Positions 51,669 through 60,206 of a stretch of 64,000 nt of DNA are shown here, piece by piece. Below the pieces are notes generated by a model. It made no database searches, was not told the origin of the DNA, and saw only the letters and a program-made list of their open reading frames with translations. The DNA comes from Methylobacterium sp. PvR107 (GTDB lineage Bacteria; Pseudomonadota; Alphaproteobacteria; Rhizobiales; Beijerinckiaceae). Location of the stretch: the NCBI RefSeq assembly GCF_017833295.1, contig NZ_JAFIBW010000001.1:1922001-1986000 (forward strand). Direction: 5' to 3'. The position numbers and the translations under genes are program-made. Within the stretch, counting starts at the first letter, position 1. Each line of letters opens with the position of its first letter.

Positions 51669-52141
51669 TTGCCCAGCCCCCGGAACAGCGCGAAGGCGTC
51701 GAAGCCCGATTTGGCCAGCGCGACGACGCCGCCCACGAAGGCCACCGCCGTGCCGCAGACCCACATCAGAACGCGGGCGGCCGTGCGCGAGGAAGAGATG
51801 AACTCGACCGCGCCATCCAGCCGCTCGAGCTCGCGGCTGTTCTTCTCGGCGACCCACTTCACGGTCTCAGGCCGGAGCGCGATCAGGATCTCCAGCTTCG
51901 CGATGTCATCGGCGCTCAGCGTGGAGATCCAACTCTCCACATGTGGCTGGTGGCGCGGCGTTGGTGATTCCGCGCGACCACGCCCGTGAACGAAGCCTCC
52001 CTCCGGCACGAACGGACCTAGCTCGCACTCGTCCAGCGGGTCTGGATACATGGTCCGGACCCCACGCCGGGGCTGCTCGCGGTACTGAGCCTGGATCTCC
52101 CGCCACTCGTCGACCGTGTACCGTCGCTCTTCGGGAGCCAT
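51665..52141 (-). CDS. Phage membrane protein with C-terminal helix
   Basis: This 158-residue protein has a charged N-terminal half (YTVDEWREIQAQYREQPRRG), a middle helix (LSADDIAKLEILIALRPETV) and one C-terminal membrane helix (about 122-142: VLMWVCGTAVAFVGGVVALA). The shape is like tail-anchored phage proteins placed next to holins. No family name can be given. Confidence 0.65.
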   Translation of the reverse strand: MAPEERRYTVDEWREIQAQYREQPRRGVRTMYPDPLDECELGPFVPEGGFVHGRGRAESPTPRHQPHVESWISTLSADDIAKLEILIALRPETVKWVAEKNSRELERLDGAVEFISSSRTAARVLMWVCGTAVAFVGGVVALAKSGFDAFALFRGLGK

Positions 52142-52181
52142 CGCTTCTCACGCAAATTGGAGATGGTGACCTGAGGCATGG

Positions 52182-52715
52182 TCAGCCTTTGGTGCCGCCG
52201 GGCATGGCCCCGGGCACGCCCTGGACGCGCTCGACCGTGCGCAGTCCGCCCAGGCCGAGAATGCCGGTCAGCACCACCATGAGGTCATTGATCGACAGGG
52301 TGGGAGCCGGCGGGATCGCGGCGCCAATCATCACGCCCGCGAGGTTCGTCGCCCAGGTCAGGACAGGAGCGAGGACGAACTGGTAGCCAAAGCCGGCGGC
52401 GCAGATCCAACCGACGGACGGCCGCCACCGCGCCGAGAACCGGTCGTTACCCTGTGCCTCCGCGAGGTTCACCGTGGACTGCGCCTTGGCGATCTCCATG
52501 GTTGCGTTGACGAGCGCCGTCTCCCTCAGGGTGAGCGCCTGCTCGATCTCGGCCTGGGCGGCGGCCTTCGCGTTCGGGTCCGGCACGAGCCGGTCGACCA
52601 GCACCTTCGCGGTATCTGCGATGGTTGGGAGCGCCGCTCCGATCGCGGGCCCGATGCCGCCGGTGAGCGCACCGCCGATGATGGAGCCGATCGCTCCGCC
52701 GATTCCACTGGCCAT
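52182..52715 (-). CDS. Holin, three-helix type
   Basis: This 177-residue protein begins with a Gly-rich helix (GGAIGSIIGGALTGGIGPAI). A charged helix follows (AAAQAEIEQALTLRETALVN), then DRFSARWRPSVGWICAAGFG and two membrane helices (about 115-135 and 143-165, ending VLTGILGLGGLRTVERVQG). This is the 3-TM holin family seen in siphophages and gene transfer agents (RWRPxxGW is its signature). It makes pores for endolysin release. Confidence 0.88.
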   Translation of the reverse strand: MASGIGGAIGSIIGGALTGGIGPAIGAALPTIADTAKVLVDRLVPDPNAKAAAQAEIEQALTLRETALVNATMEIAKAQSTVNLAEAQGNDRFSARWRPSVGWICAAGFGYQFVLAPVLTWATNLAGVMIGAAIPPAPTLSINDLMVVLTGILGLGGLRTVERVQGVPGAMPGGTKG

Positions 52716-52717
52716 GA

Positions 52718-53074
52718 TCAGTCCTCGCTCGCAGTTAGGGGAACGGTCTGCCCGGCGAGCGCGTGGGTGCAGTCGCCGAGGAACTGGATCTGGCCGTCGG
52801 TCACGAAGGAGTGGCAGACGCGCTCGACCTTGCGCTGAGGCCATGGCGCCCGCCGCCACTCAGCGATGTTCTCCGGAGTGACAGGCGGATCCGACCAGGT
52901 GCCCCTTATGAGGACGGAGGGCGTGAACGTCGGCCGCTCATGATTCTGGTTGAAGCCCCAGCACGGCAGGCCGCCGTCAGGCACCACGCGCACCACGTGC
53001 ATGTCGTTGCATCCGGGGCAGTGGAAGCCGAGGCACCCGCCCTCAAGCGTGCGCAGAACGCCTATACGGGCCAT
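52718..53074 (-). CDS. DUF6527-like phage protein
   Basis: This 118-residue protein has a zinc-binding-like start (GFHCPGCNDMHVVRV) and the phrases GFNQNHERPTFTPSVLIRGT and VCHSFVTDGQIQFLGDCTHA. These are typical of a short protein encoded beside phage endolysins (DUF6527). The start at 53074 adjoins the endolysin stop. Its function is unknown. Confidence 0.8.
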   Translation of the reverse strand: MARIGVLRTLEGGCLGFHCPGCNDMHVVRVVPDGGLPCWGFNQNHERPTFTPSVLIRGTWSDPPVTPENIAEWRRAPWPQRKVERVCHSFVTDGQIQFLGDCTHALAGQTVPLTASED

Positions 53075-53075
53075 G

Positions 53076-53825
53076 TCAGGCGTCCTTCCGAGGGTAGGCG
53101 GCGCGCAGCCGCGCGGCGATCCTGGCCAGCAGGCCGGGCTCCGGCTTGGTGATGCCGCCATTGTCGGGCGGAGGCGGATCCGCAGCGCGGCGCGGCGCGG
53201 GCGCCACGAGCGGGCTGGCCGGTGCGGGCGACGCGATCGCCGCCGGCGTCTTGATCGGCGTGGCGGGCGGCGCCCCGAGGGCAACGGCGACCGAGTTGGT
53301 GGCAAAGGCTCGGGTGAGTGCCGCCTCGACCGCCTCGGGCTTCACCAGCGCCTTGTTGAGCCCGTCGCCAGCATAGTAGCTCTGGCCGCGCGCGAGCGAC
53401 CGGCTGGCACCCTTGCACGCCTCCAGCACAGGGAACGAGGCCCATTCCTGCGCGATGGCCAAGCCGAACGCCGCCCGGGTCATCTTCCCGGCCATGAACT
53501 TGTCGTAGCCGCGCCGCTGGAGGAGCTTCAGGGCGAGCCGATCCTGGAAGTCCGGCGTGAACCGGTCCGTGCCCATCAGGACCATCTCCTTCCGGAGGTC
53601 CTGGAGCGTCGCGGTCATGAACTGGTAGCGGCCGCACGCCGACGAGCCGAACGTCTTGGTCCGGCGCGGGCCGTCCGCGATCACCTCCGCCAGCGTCATG
53701 CTGGTGAGCGGCTTCGGCATCTGCGCCATCTTGTTGGCGTAGACGGTGTCATAGCCCTTCGGCGCCTCGAAACCCGCGATGAAGTCGAGCAGAAGCGCCG
53801 CGCCCGCGGGCACGGTTCGGTCCAT
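53076..53825 (-). CDS. Phage endolysin (muramidase-like)
   Basis: This 249-residue protein has a lysozyme-like catalytic domain (about 1-150: LLLDFIAGFEAPKGYDTVYA with the likely catalytic Glu in AGFEAP, then SSACGRYQFMTATLQDLR and FTPDFQDRLALKLLQRRGYD). A Pro/Ala-rich linker and a basic end follow. It resembles lambda-type transglycosylase/GH104 endolysins. The ATG at 53825 has gtgaggatc before it. There is no signal peptide, so it needs the holin at 52182 to reach the wall. Confidence 0.85.
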   Translation of the reverse strand: MDRTVPAGAALLLDFIAGFEAPKGYDTVYANKMAQMPKPLTSMTLAEVIADGPRRTKTFGSSACGRYQFMTATLQDLRKEMVLMGTDRFTPDFQDRLALKLLQRRGYDKFMAGKMTRAAFGLAIAQEWASFPVLEACKGASRSLARGQSYYAGDGLNKALVKPEAVEAALTRAFATNSVAVALGAPPATPIKTPAAIASPAPASPLVAPAPRRAADPPPPDNGGITKPEPGLLARIAARLRAAYPRKDA

Positions 53826-54019
53826 GGTGATCCTCACAATTTCAAAGAGCGGTGAAGGCGATCAGCTGCGCACCAGCAGCACTTCGAGGTCTCACGGCTC
53901 GCCGATCGCGAACGAGTCGATCGCGGAGGCGTTATTGGGTTGAGCGACCCGGGTGCATTCGTTCGACGACCTCGCCCCGGGCGCTACCTGAGCGAACACG
54001 TGGATCGAAGGAGAGCGAC

Positions 54020-54217
54020 ATGGCTTGGCGCATCACCCACGCAGACCCCGTCCAGCTCACGCACGAGGGCCTCGTCACCGACGAGTGCGGGTCCCGGCAG
54101 GAGGCGATCAAACTGGCTCGCGCGGCGTTGGCGCGAGGAGAGCACGTGCTCGGCGTGCGTGGTCCCGACGGCGAGTTCCTATCCGAGGACGAGATCGTGC
54201 GAGCTGCAGCCGACTGA
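54020..54217 (+). CDS. Small hypothetical protein inside the prophage
   Basis: This 65-residue protein reads MAWRITHADPVQLTHEGLVT, then RQEAIKLARAALARGEHVLG and FLSEDEIVRAA. The start has aaggagagcg before it. It lies on the strand opposite the late genes, as cargo genes do. No family is recognised. Confidence 0.6.
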   Translation: MAWRITHADPVQLTHEGLVTDECGSRQEAIKLARAALARGEHVLGVRGPDGEFLSEDEIVRAAAD

Positions 54218-54298
54218 TGCCACTGCACTCACTGAGATCCTGAAGCAGCCGCCGAACCTCGACCCTACATCGGCCTGACCGCAATCGTCAGGCCGAGA

Positions 54299-54757
54299 TC
54301 AGCCCGCGACCTGAGCGATCTGGTCGGCAGCGACGAACACCGCGTCGATGTGCGCGTCGTCCATGTCGAACTGGCTGGCGAGCGTGGCGATGAAGGCGCT
54401 CTGCCGCGAGGCGAAGTTGCCCATCGTCCAGGCGAAGAAGACCGGTGGGTTGCTGGCCTCCATTGAGAGAATTTGGGCGTTGATCGCGTCGTACACGCCG
54501 GCCTGCTTGAGGGCGGCCTGAGCCGCCCACATCGGCACCTGCGAGGGCACGCCGGGCTGGGTCGGCTCTGCGGCCGCGTCGACCTTTTGTCCGTCCTTCA
54601 ACGCCTCGCGCACGGCGGCAGCGAGCGGTCCATCCTCGCCGGTGTCGAGCACGACCATCGTGGTCGGGCCCGGGAAGCCCCCGAAGGTCTCGCCGTCCGG
54701 GATCGTGACTTCGACCTGCTTCGTGTTGCCCGGGGTGTGGTAGCGCAAACCGATCAC
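54299..54757 (-). CDS. Phage tail-associated hypothetical protein
   Basis: This 152-residue protein has a beta-type start (KQVEVTIPDGETFGGFPGPT) and a helical C-terminus (WAAQAALKQAGVYDAINAQI, MGNFASRQSAFIATLASQFD). The start codon is GTG and overlaps the tail-fibre stop (GTGA). Position directly after the fibre gene suggests a tail-fibre assembly or chaperone role, which is not proven. Confidence 0.65.
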   Translation of the reverse strand: MIGLRYHTPGNTKQVEVTIPDGETFGGFPGPTTMVVLDTGEDGPLAAAVREALKDGQKVDAAAEPTQPGVPSQVPMWAAQAALKQAGVYDAINAQILSMEASNPPVFFAWTMGNFASRQSAFIATLASQFDMDDAHIDAVFVAADQIAQVAG

Positions 54758-56136
54758 GTCAAAGCCCTCCGCACGTTCACTCTTAGGGTCGGTTTCGCGG
54801 TGTCGGTGATCGAGGCGTAGGTGAAGTAGGCGCCGTTACCCGACGGATTGCGCCCGATCACCCCGATGGTGTGCAGCGCTTCGGACAAGCCGGTCCACGC
54901 CGCTCCGATCGAAACCGGGCTGTAGGTGCTGTCGTTGCCACCGTTGGAGCCCACGCCGCGGTCGCCCACGGGTGAGCCGTCCAGAACGAAGGCTGTGGCG
55001 AAGTTCACGGTGGTGGGTGAGCTGCCGACGCCGGACGCCGTGAACGCCGCCTCGATGGTATCTCCAGCCCAGAGCAGGAGCGACGCGACGAGGCTGGCCG
55101 GGATCGTGCCGCCATCATAGGCCGAGCCGCCCGTGCCGACGAACGAGTTGGGCGCCACCAACTGGACCATCTGGCCCGGGTCGTTGAACCACGAGCGGGT
55201 CTGCGCGAGGGAGAACGCCGGGCCTGCGATCGGCACGGTCTGCAAGTAGAGCGTGCGCGAGGCGTCGCCGTTCTTCAAAGCCATGCCCGTCGCTGGGTCG
55301 ACGACGTAGCCCGTGGTCGACGTTTCAGCCGCGAGGGCCGTACCGTTCCAGTAGAGATAGCCGTAAACGCGGGTGCCGACGGTCAATCCGGTCGGCGCCA
55401 GCGGGACGCCAGCCGTCGGGATCGTGCGCAGGACGCCGCCGACCATCACCACGTTGCCGCGGAACGGCTTGAACAGCAGATTGCCACCGGAGAGGGTGAC
55501 GGTTCCGCACGACGTGCCCGGGTTGAGGATCCCGCTGCCGTCGGCGCGCTGATAGTGCCGGATCCGCCAGTTGCCGTTCGCGTCCGACGTGGCCAGCGCG
55601 GTATCGCCGGCGGCCGTGACGATGCTCTGGCCGCCCGGCAGGATAAGCGCGGTGGCGTCGTAGGTGAGCGTGCAGGCTCCCGTGAACCGCAGCAGCTTCT
55701 CAGCGTGCGCCCGGGTGCCGAAGCTGGTGATCGCCGTGGTGCCGGTGATCGCGATCTTGCGGCTGTTCTGCGCGCCGAGATCCACGGTGGCGGCCGAGGC
55801 GACGGAGGCCTCCGAGATCGCGAAGTCGGCGATGCGGTCGGCCAGCGTGCCGGGGAGGTCGATGAACACCTCCTTGGTGCCGGCAGCGAACGGGACCAGG
55901 GCGTCGCCGTTCGAACTGGACAGCACCGTAGTCCGCTTCAGCGTCGTCGCCGCGGTGAGCGTGCCGATGCCCACCTCCCACTGCGTGCCGAGCACGATGG
56001 CGTAGAAGGTGATGTCGCCGGTGCTCAGCCTCGACGAGAAGGCGAGGAAGCCGTTCACGGCGCCGGCAAGCGTGATGTCGCCAGTGCCCTCCGTGGTCGT
56101 CGTCTCCTTGACGCGGTCAGCGAGCTTCAGGGCCAT
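54754..56136 (-). CDS. Tail fibre/spike protein
   Basis: This 460-residue protein starts with a family-typical head (LADRVKETTTTEGTGDITLA, FLAFSSRLSTGDITFYAIVL, GTQWEVGIGTLTAATTLKRT). Beta repeats with small residues follow (FGTRAHAEKLLRFTGACTLT), then a C-terminal receptor-binding-like region (WFNDPGQMVQLVAPNSFVGT). It is probably the host-recognition fibre. The ATG at 56136 overlaps the preceding gene's stop. Confidence 0.85.
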   Translation of the reverse strand: MALKLADRVKETTTTEGTGDITLAGAVNGFLAFSSRLSTGDITFYAIVLGTQWEVGIGTLTAATTLKRTTVLSSSNGDALVPFAAGTKEVFIDLPGTLADRIADFAISEASVASAATVDLGAQNSRKIAITGTTAITSFGTRAHAEKLLRFTGACTLTYDATALILPGGQSIVTAAGDTALATSDANGNWRIRHYQRADGSGILNPGTSCGTVTLSGGNLLFKPFRGNVVMVGGVLRTIPTAGVPLAPTGLTVGTRVYGYLYWNGTALAAETSTTGYVVDPATGMALKNGDASRTLYLQTVPIAGPAFSLAQTRSWFNDPGQMVQLVAPNSFVGTGGSAYDGGTIPASLVASLLLWAGDTIEAAFTASGVGSSPTTVNFATAFVLDGSPVGDRGVGSNGGNDSTYSPVSIGAAWTGLSEALHTIGVIGRNPSGNGAYFTYASITDTAKPTLRVNVRRALT

Positions 56137-56933
56137 CACAGTCGCTCCGAGATCTTGTAGGCTTTGGCGTAGGCCGGCATGCCCGCAATCCAGGTGGCCG
56201 GCTGCGTGATCGGATCGAGGTCGTCGAGCAGGCCCCAGATCGAGTCCCGTCCGAGGTTCGGGCTCGCGGGATTGGTGACCAAGAGCACATCGACGCGCTG
56301 GCCATTCAGCCGGTCGACGTCATCGACGAAGCTCAGGCGCTGCGCTTCGGTGATCACCTCGAAAGACAGGCTCACCGTGCGGAAGGAGACGTTCGGGTCG
56401 ACGTATGTCTGGCCGCCGCGGCTCTGCGTGCGCTTCGACAGGTCGACGTAGCCGCGGCCCCAACCGAAGCCGAAGTTGTAGGCGAACTGCCAGCGCCGCC
56501 CGACGAACAGCCGACCGGCCTCGATGTACGTGGCGCCGGGCTGCTCCAGATCGATCCGGACGTAGCGCGCCTGCACCAGCACCGGCAGCAGGTGGACCAG
56601 CATGCCGTATCGCGGATCCACCGCGCCGGTGATCGGTCCGCTGTCGTAGGCCTCGGCCATCAGCGCCGAAGTGTCCGTGGCCGAGGCCCGCACCCGGATC
56701 GTGCCGGCGGCGGTCAGGGTCAGGCCCATGATTGCGACCGTGTCGACGTCGTGCACGTCGCCGAGGTCGACGGTCAGGTACTCCGAGGGGTTGTTGTCGC
56801 CACGCCACTTGCGGGCGACGTGCGGGTTCTGCAGCCGGGCCGGCGGCGCGAGCTGGCTGGCGCTTGAGGCGCGGACGATCCCGCCGTCCGCGAGGTTCGC
56901 GTAGGCGATGGCTGCATTCCAGGGGCGGGTCAT
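56136..56933 (-). CDS. Tail tip protein with discoidin-like fold
   Basis: This 265-residue protein has a middle (about 20-145) like an F5/8C (discoidin) sugar-binding fold: EYLTVDLGDVHDVDTVAIMG, SATDTSALMAEAYDSGPI, ARYVRIDLEQPGATYIEAGR. The C-terminal part (FGFGWGRGYVDLSKRTQSRG, SFEVITEAQRLSFVDDVDRL) resembles siphophage tail-tip proteins. It may bind surface polysaccharide. Confidence 0.7.
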   Translation of the reverse strand: MTRPWNAAIAYANLADGGIVRASSASQLAPPARLQNPHVARKWRGDNNPSEYLTVDLGDVHDVDTVAIMGLTLTAAGTIRVRASATDTSALMAEAYDSGPITGAVDPRYGMLVHLLPVLVQARYVRIDLEQPGATYIEAGRLFVGRRWQFAYNFGFGWGRGYVDLSKRTQSRGGQTYVDPNVSFRTVSLSFEVITEAQRLSFVDDVDRLNGQRVDVLLVTNPASPNLGRDSIWGLLDDLDPITQPATWIAGMPAYAKAYKISERL

Positions 56934-58789
56934 CAACCGAATCCGATGATCTCGACGGTCTCGGCGTCCGTGTCGTCGGTCAGCGAGACGATGCGCAGGA
57001 GGCGGCCCGCCTTCAGATCCCACCGCGGGAAGGTCACGAACACGCACTCGCCGATCTCGTGGGCGAACGGGTGGATCTTCACTGTCATGCGGTAGAGCGA
57101 CTGGACCGGGCCGAAGAGGTTGAGCAGGCGGTCCGCCTCGGCCTGCGCGTCGGCCTGGTCGCGGAAGTAGGCCTGAATCGGGTCCGGATCCTGCGCCAGC
57201 GGATGGTTGCGCTGGACCCGCTGGCCGGTGACCGCATCCGAGGTGGCGAGGCTGTAGCTCTCCTTCAGGCGGGCGACCCGGTCGTCGGTCACGCCCGCCT
57301 GCCCGGCCACGTCGGTCTGCTGCGTCCAGTTCCGCCCCCAGGCGACGCGGAAGCGGTAGGGCGGCGGCGAGAGCTGATCGGGCAGCTTCTGTCGGTCGAT
57401 GTCCACGATGTCGATGCGGTCGTAGGAGGCCGCGGGCTGGCCCCTCGGTGGTGTGAAGATCGCCACCTCAAGGCGGCCATTCCGGCGCATCCCGGCCCAG
57501 CCGCCGACCGCGCCCATCAAGTCGGCCACCGCATCGATCACCTTGGTGTCGGCCGAGCCGTCGAGCCAGTAGCCGATGACGGCCGGCTGCACGCGCTCGA
57601 CCTCGGCGAAGGTCGGCACCGAGAGACCGGTCGGATCCGGCACCTTCGAGCCGATCGCCAGAAGCCGGCGCACGATGCTGGCCGTGGTGTTCACGTAGAC
57701 GCCGCCGGTCTTGTCACCGCGCACGTCACAGGTGACGGCCCCGACCGGGGAGCCGCCGAGGCGGATGAGGCCGGCAGCGAGGCAGGTGCCGTATTCGCCC
57801 GCTTCGACGTCCGCGCCGCTGCCGGCGCCGCCTGTCGTCGCGGAGAACAGCGCCTCCGCCGTCGGGAAATCCCGAGCGAAGGTGAGGAGCACGGCGCGAT
57901 CGTAGACCGCCGTGACCGCCTCCATGGGCCCACTGTTGACTTGGTAGATCAGCAGGTTCGGCACCAGCGTGACCGGGGTTACGTTCGCGCATTCACCCAG
58001 CGCGAGCGGCAGGCGCTTGCCCTTCAGATCCTCGGTCCCGTCCATGCCGCCCGAGCCGCCATAGATCTTCGGCTGCGCCGGCAACTCCATCTGGTAGGAG
58101 TTGTCCCGGATCTGGATGCGGAGGAGCGCCTCCTCGACCTGCCAGTCGGCCGCCGTGCCGTCGAACAGGGTCTGGTAGTTCGCGTAGGGCGAATCCTTGA
58201 TCCCGACCTTCACCGTGATGCGGCGGCCATCGACCGAGTATTTCGAGATCAGCTCGTCGTAATCGCCCTCGGCGTTGATCAGGGTCATCTCGCCCCAGCC
58301 GGCGGTGACCTGTCCGATCCGCCCGCCGTTGATGATTGAGCGGTCGAACCGCATCACCTGCTGCACGGTCCCCAGGAACGGGGTGCTCGCCGGGGTGTCG
58401 CTGGGCTGCGTGATGAACTCGTCCGTCGCGGCGTAGATGCGGACGTTCGGATCCAGGCTCGCCAGCGACGTCGCGGTGAGCACCGCGCCGCCGTGCGCCG
58501 TGTAGACGCCATTCCCGCGCAGGGTCGACGTCGCCTTGAATCGGCCTGACCCGACCAACCGCATCCGGGCGGAGAGGCTCGCAGAGGCCGTACCCTGGAG
58601 CGCAGCCGATCCGGTGCGGATGCGCCGGCCGGCCGCCGATGCGGAGGACTGTGCCGCGATGGAGGCGCTGCCTTGACGGGCTCGCACGCCATTGCCGCGC
58701 AGGGTTGCCGAGGCGGAGAAGATCGCGCCGTAGGAACCGCTGTCCGCCGAGGAGATCGGCGCGACGCTGAGAGGTCCGAAGCCCATCAT
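56933..58789 (-). CDS. Tail tip/baseplate hub protein
   Basis: This 618-residue protein has about 110 residues of short repeats at its start (FSASATLRGNGVRARQGSAS, RIRTGSAALQGTASASLSAR) after the opening MMGFGPLSVAPISS. A large domain follows with RITVKVGIKDSPYANYQTLF, LKGKRLPLALGECANVTPVT and SDTDAETVEIIGFG-like ends, typical of siphophage tail-tip attachment proteins. The same repeats and opening occur in the protein at 58786. Genes overlap ATGA on both sides. Confidence 0.75.
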   Translation of the reverse strand: MMGFGPLSVAPISSADSGSYGAIFSASATLRGNGVRARQGSASIAAQSSASAAGRRIRTGSAALQGTASASLSARMRLVGSGRFKATSTLRGNGVYTAHGGAVLTATSLASLDPNVRIYAATDEFITQPSDTPASTPFLGTVQQVMRFDRSIINGGRIGQVTAGWGEMTLINAEGDYDELISKYSVDGRRITVKVGIKDSPYANYQTLFDGTAADWQVEEALLRIQIRDNSYQMELPAQPKIYGGSGGMDGTEDLKGKRLPLALGECANVTPVTLVPNLLIYQVNSGPMEAVTAVYDRAVLLTFARDFPTAEALFSATTGGAGSGADVEAGEYGTCLAAGLIRLGGSPVGAVTCDVRGDKTGGVYVNTTASIVRRLLAIGSKVPDPTGLSVPTFAEVERVQPAVIGYWLDGSADTKVIDAVADLMGAVGGWAGMRRNGRLEVAIFTPPRGQPAASYDRIDIVDIDRQKLPDQLSPPPYRFRVAWGRNWTQQTDVAGQAGVTDDRVARLKESYSLATSDAVTGQRVQRNHPLAQDPDPIQAYFRDQADAQAEADRLLNLFGPVQSLYRMTVKIHPFAHEIGECVFVTFPRWDLKAGRLLRIVSLTDDTDAETVEIIGFG

Positions 58790-59718
58790 GCCGCGTTACG
58801 ATCCGACATAGGATAGGCCGAGATCTCCAACGCCCAGACGAGGCGGATGCGAGGATCGAGGAACAGATCCTGGAAGCCGCCCGTGCCCGTCATCCGCGCC
58901 GACGACGAGATGTTGAACCTGCCGCCCTCGTAGCGAATGCGGAACGGCTGCAGGCTCGCGTTCGCCGCAGCAGCCAGCGTGGCCCCGCCGAACTTGAGGA
59001 TGGCGCCGGTTCCGACCAGCGACGCGGTCGCGCGGGCGGCGCCCGAGAACTGAATGATCCGACCACCGCGACCATAGGCGGACGAGGTGATCGCGAAGGA
59101 CGCGGACCCGGGCCGGATGCGCAGCGCCGAGAGTTGCACGGCGGCTGCGGCCGATAACAAGGCGGCGCCGTACCGCCGGCGCACGGAGTCCGCAGACAGG
59201 GTCGAGATGCCGACGAAGGCGGCCGGCGAGTTGCGAACCCGGGTCGGCTTGAGGCTCGCTGCTGCCAGCGCGCTGAGGCTGGTCGCGCCCTGGATGATCC
59301 GCGTCGCGACAAGGCTGGTCGAGGCGAAGCTTGAAAAGGTCGCGGCGCCAAACCGGACGCGCACGCTCGCGCCGCTGAGGGTGGCCGATCCGGACAGAGC
59401 CGCAGCGCCGAATGCGAGGCGCAGGCCGGCCATGGTCGCCGTGGCCGCGGCAGAGAAGCTGGCCGCCGCCTTGATGACGCGCCCACCGTTGGCGGACAGC
59501 GAACCGCTCGCCAGGAACGAACCGGACCCAACGGTGATGACGTTGGCGCGCTGGGTCGCCGTCGCCGTTCCCTGCAGGGTGGACCCGCCGCGGCGCACGA
59601 GCACCGCGGCCAGGGACGCGGTCGCGCTCGCCGTGAACGAGCCAGCCCCGGTCTGCACTGTCCCGACGTTCGGTCGGGCAGAGATCGGGGTCTGCGATAG
59701 GGGCGAGAAGCCGAGCAC
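58786..59718 (-). CDS. Repeat-only tail-associated protein
   Basis: This 310-residue protein is built from at least a dozen imperfect repeats of about 20 residues with the theme [AS]-x-[AS]-[SA]-L-x-x-x-R-[IV]-x-x-G-x-A-x-[FL] (TASLAAVLVRRGGSTLQGTA, SLVATRIIQGATSLSALAAA). It ends with a short different domain (FQDLFLDPRIRLVWALEISA). The opening GFSPLSQTPIS parallels the next protein's start. The repeats suggest a beta-solenoid or stacked sheet. The start codon is GTG. Confidence 0.7.
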   Translation of the reverse strand: MLGFSPLSQTPISARPNVGTVQTGAGSFTASATASLAAVLVRRGGSTLQGTATATQRANVITVGSGSFLASGSLSANGGRVIKAAASFSAAATATMAGLRLAFGAAALSGSATLSGASVRVRFGAATFSSFASTSLVATRIIQGATSLSALAAASLKPTRVRNSPAAFVGISTLSADSVRRRYGAALLSAAAAVQLSALRIRPGSASFAITSSAYGRGGRIIQFSGAARATASLVGTGAILKFGGATLAAAANASLQPFRIRYEGGRFNISSSARMTGTGGFQDLFLDPRIRLVWALEISAYPMSDRNAA

Positions 59719-59735
59719 GGTGGCGCGTCAGTCGA

Positions 59736-60149
59736 TCAGTCAAGCGACGCGGCAAGCTGACCGGGCGAGACCACATACTGGTCCCCGGCTAGGATCTGCC
59801 GGGTCGTGTTGGTCGGCGCCTTCATCAGCATGTTACCGCCGGTCGGCGCGTCGAAGATGCCGAAGAAGGCGATGTTGCCCCAATCGGCGCCGGCCACCGG
59901 GAAGTTGATCGCCGCGCTGTTCGAGCTGCTGCCGGCCGTCGGATCGGCCGCCGTCATGCTCGCGGTGATCGCCATCCGCGTGTAAGCGGTCCCGCCCGTG
60001 GTCGGGATCTCGCTGGTGGCCGAGCCGGTATCGGTCGGGTCCGCGGTGAGCAGGCCCAGGTACACCGTCGTCGGCATCGTGTAGGCGGCTTTGCCGAGAA
60101 GGTGATCGAGCAGCTTCTTCTCGGCGTAGTCGGTCAGTGCTCCGGCCAT
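59736..60149 (-). CDS. Phage tail fibre-type protein (small)
   Basis: This 137-residue protein begins MAGALTDYAEKKLLDHLLGK, then VYLGLLTADPTDTGSATSEI and YTRMAITASMTAADPTAGSS, ending YVVSPGQLAASLD. It matches a widespread small phage protein often called tail fibre protein (the L-x-D-x-x-x-G-x-x-x-x-E-x-x-x-x-Y-x-R pattern). It lies between the tape measure and tip genes. Confidence 0.8.
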   Translation of the reverse strand: MAGALTDYAEKKLLDHLLGKAAYTMPTTVYLGLLTADPTDTGSATSEIPTTGGTAYTRMAITASMTAADPTAGSSSNSAAINFPVAGADWGNIAFFGIFDAPTGGNMLMKAPTNTTRQILAGDQYVVSPGQLAASLD

Positions 60150-60206
60150 GGGTCAGCGTCCTCTCAGCGAAGGTAGGGTTGGCTTCAGGGTGAAGGGGTG
60201 GGCCGG

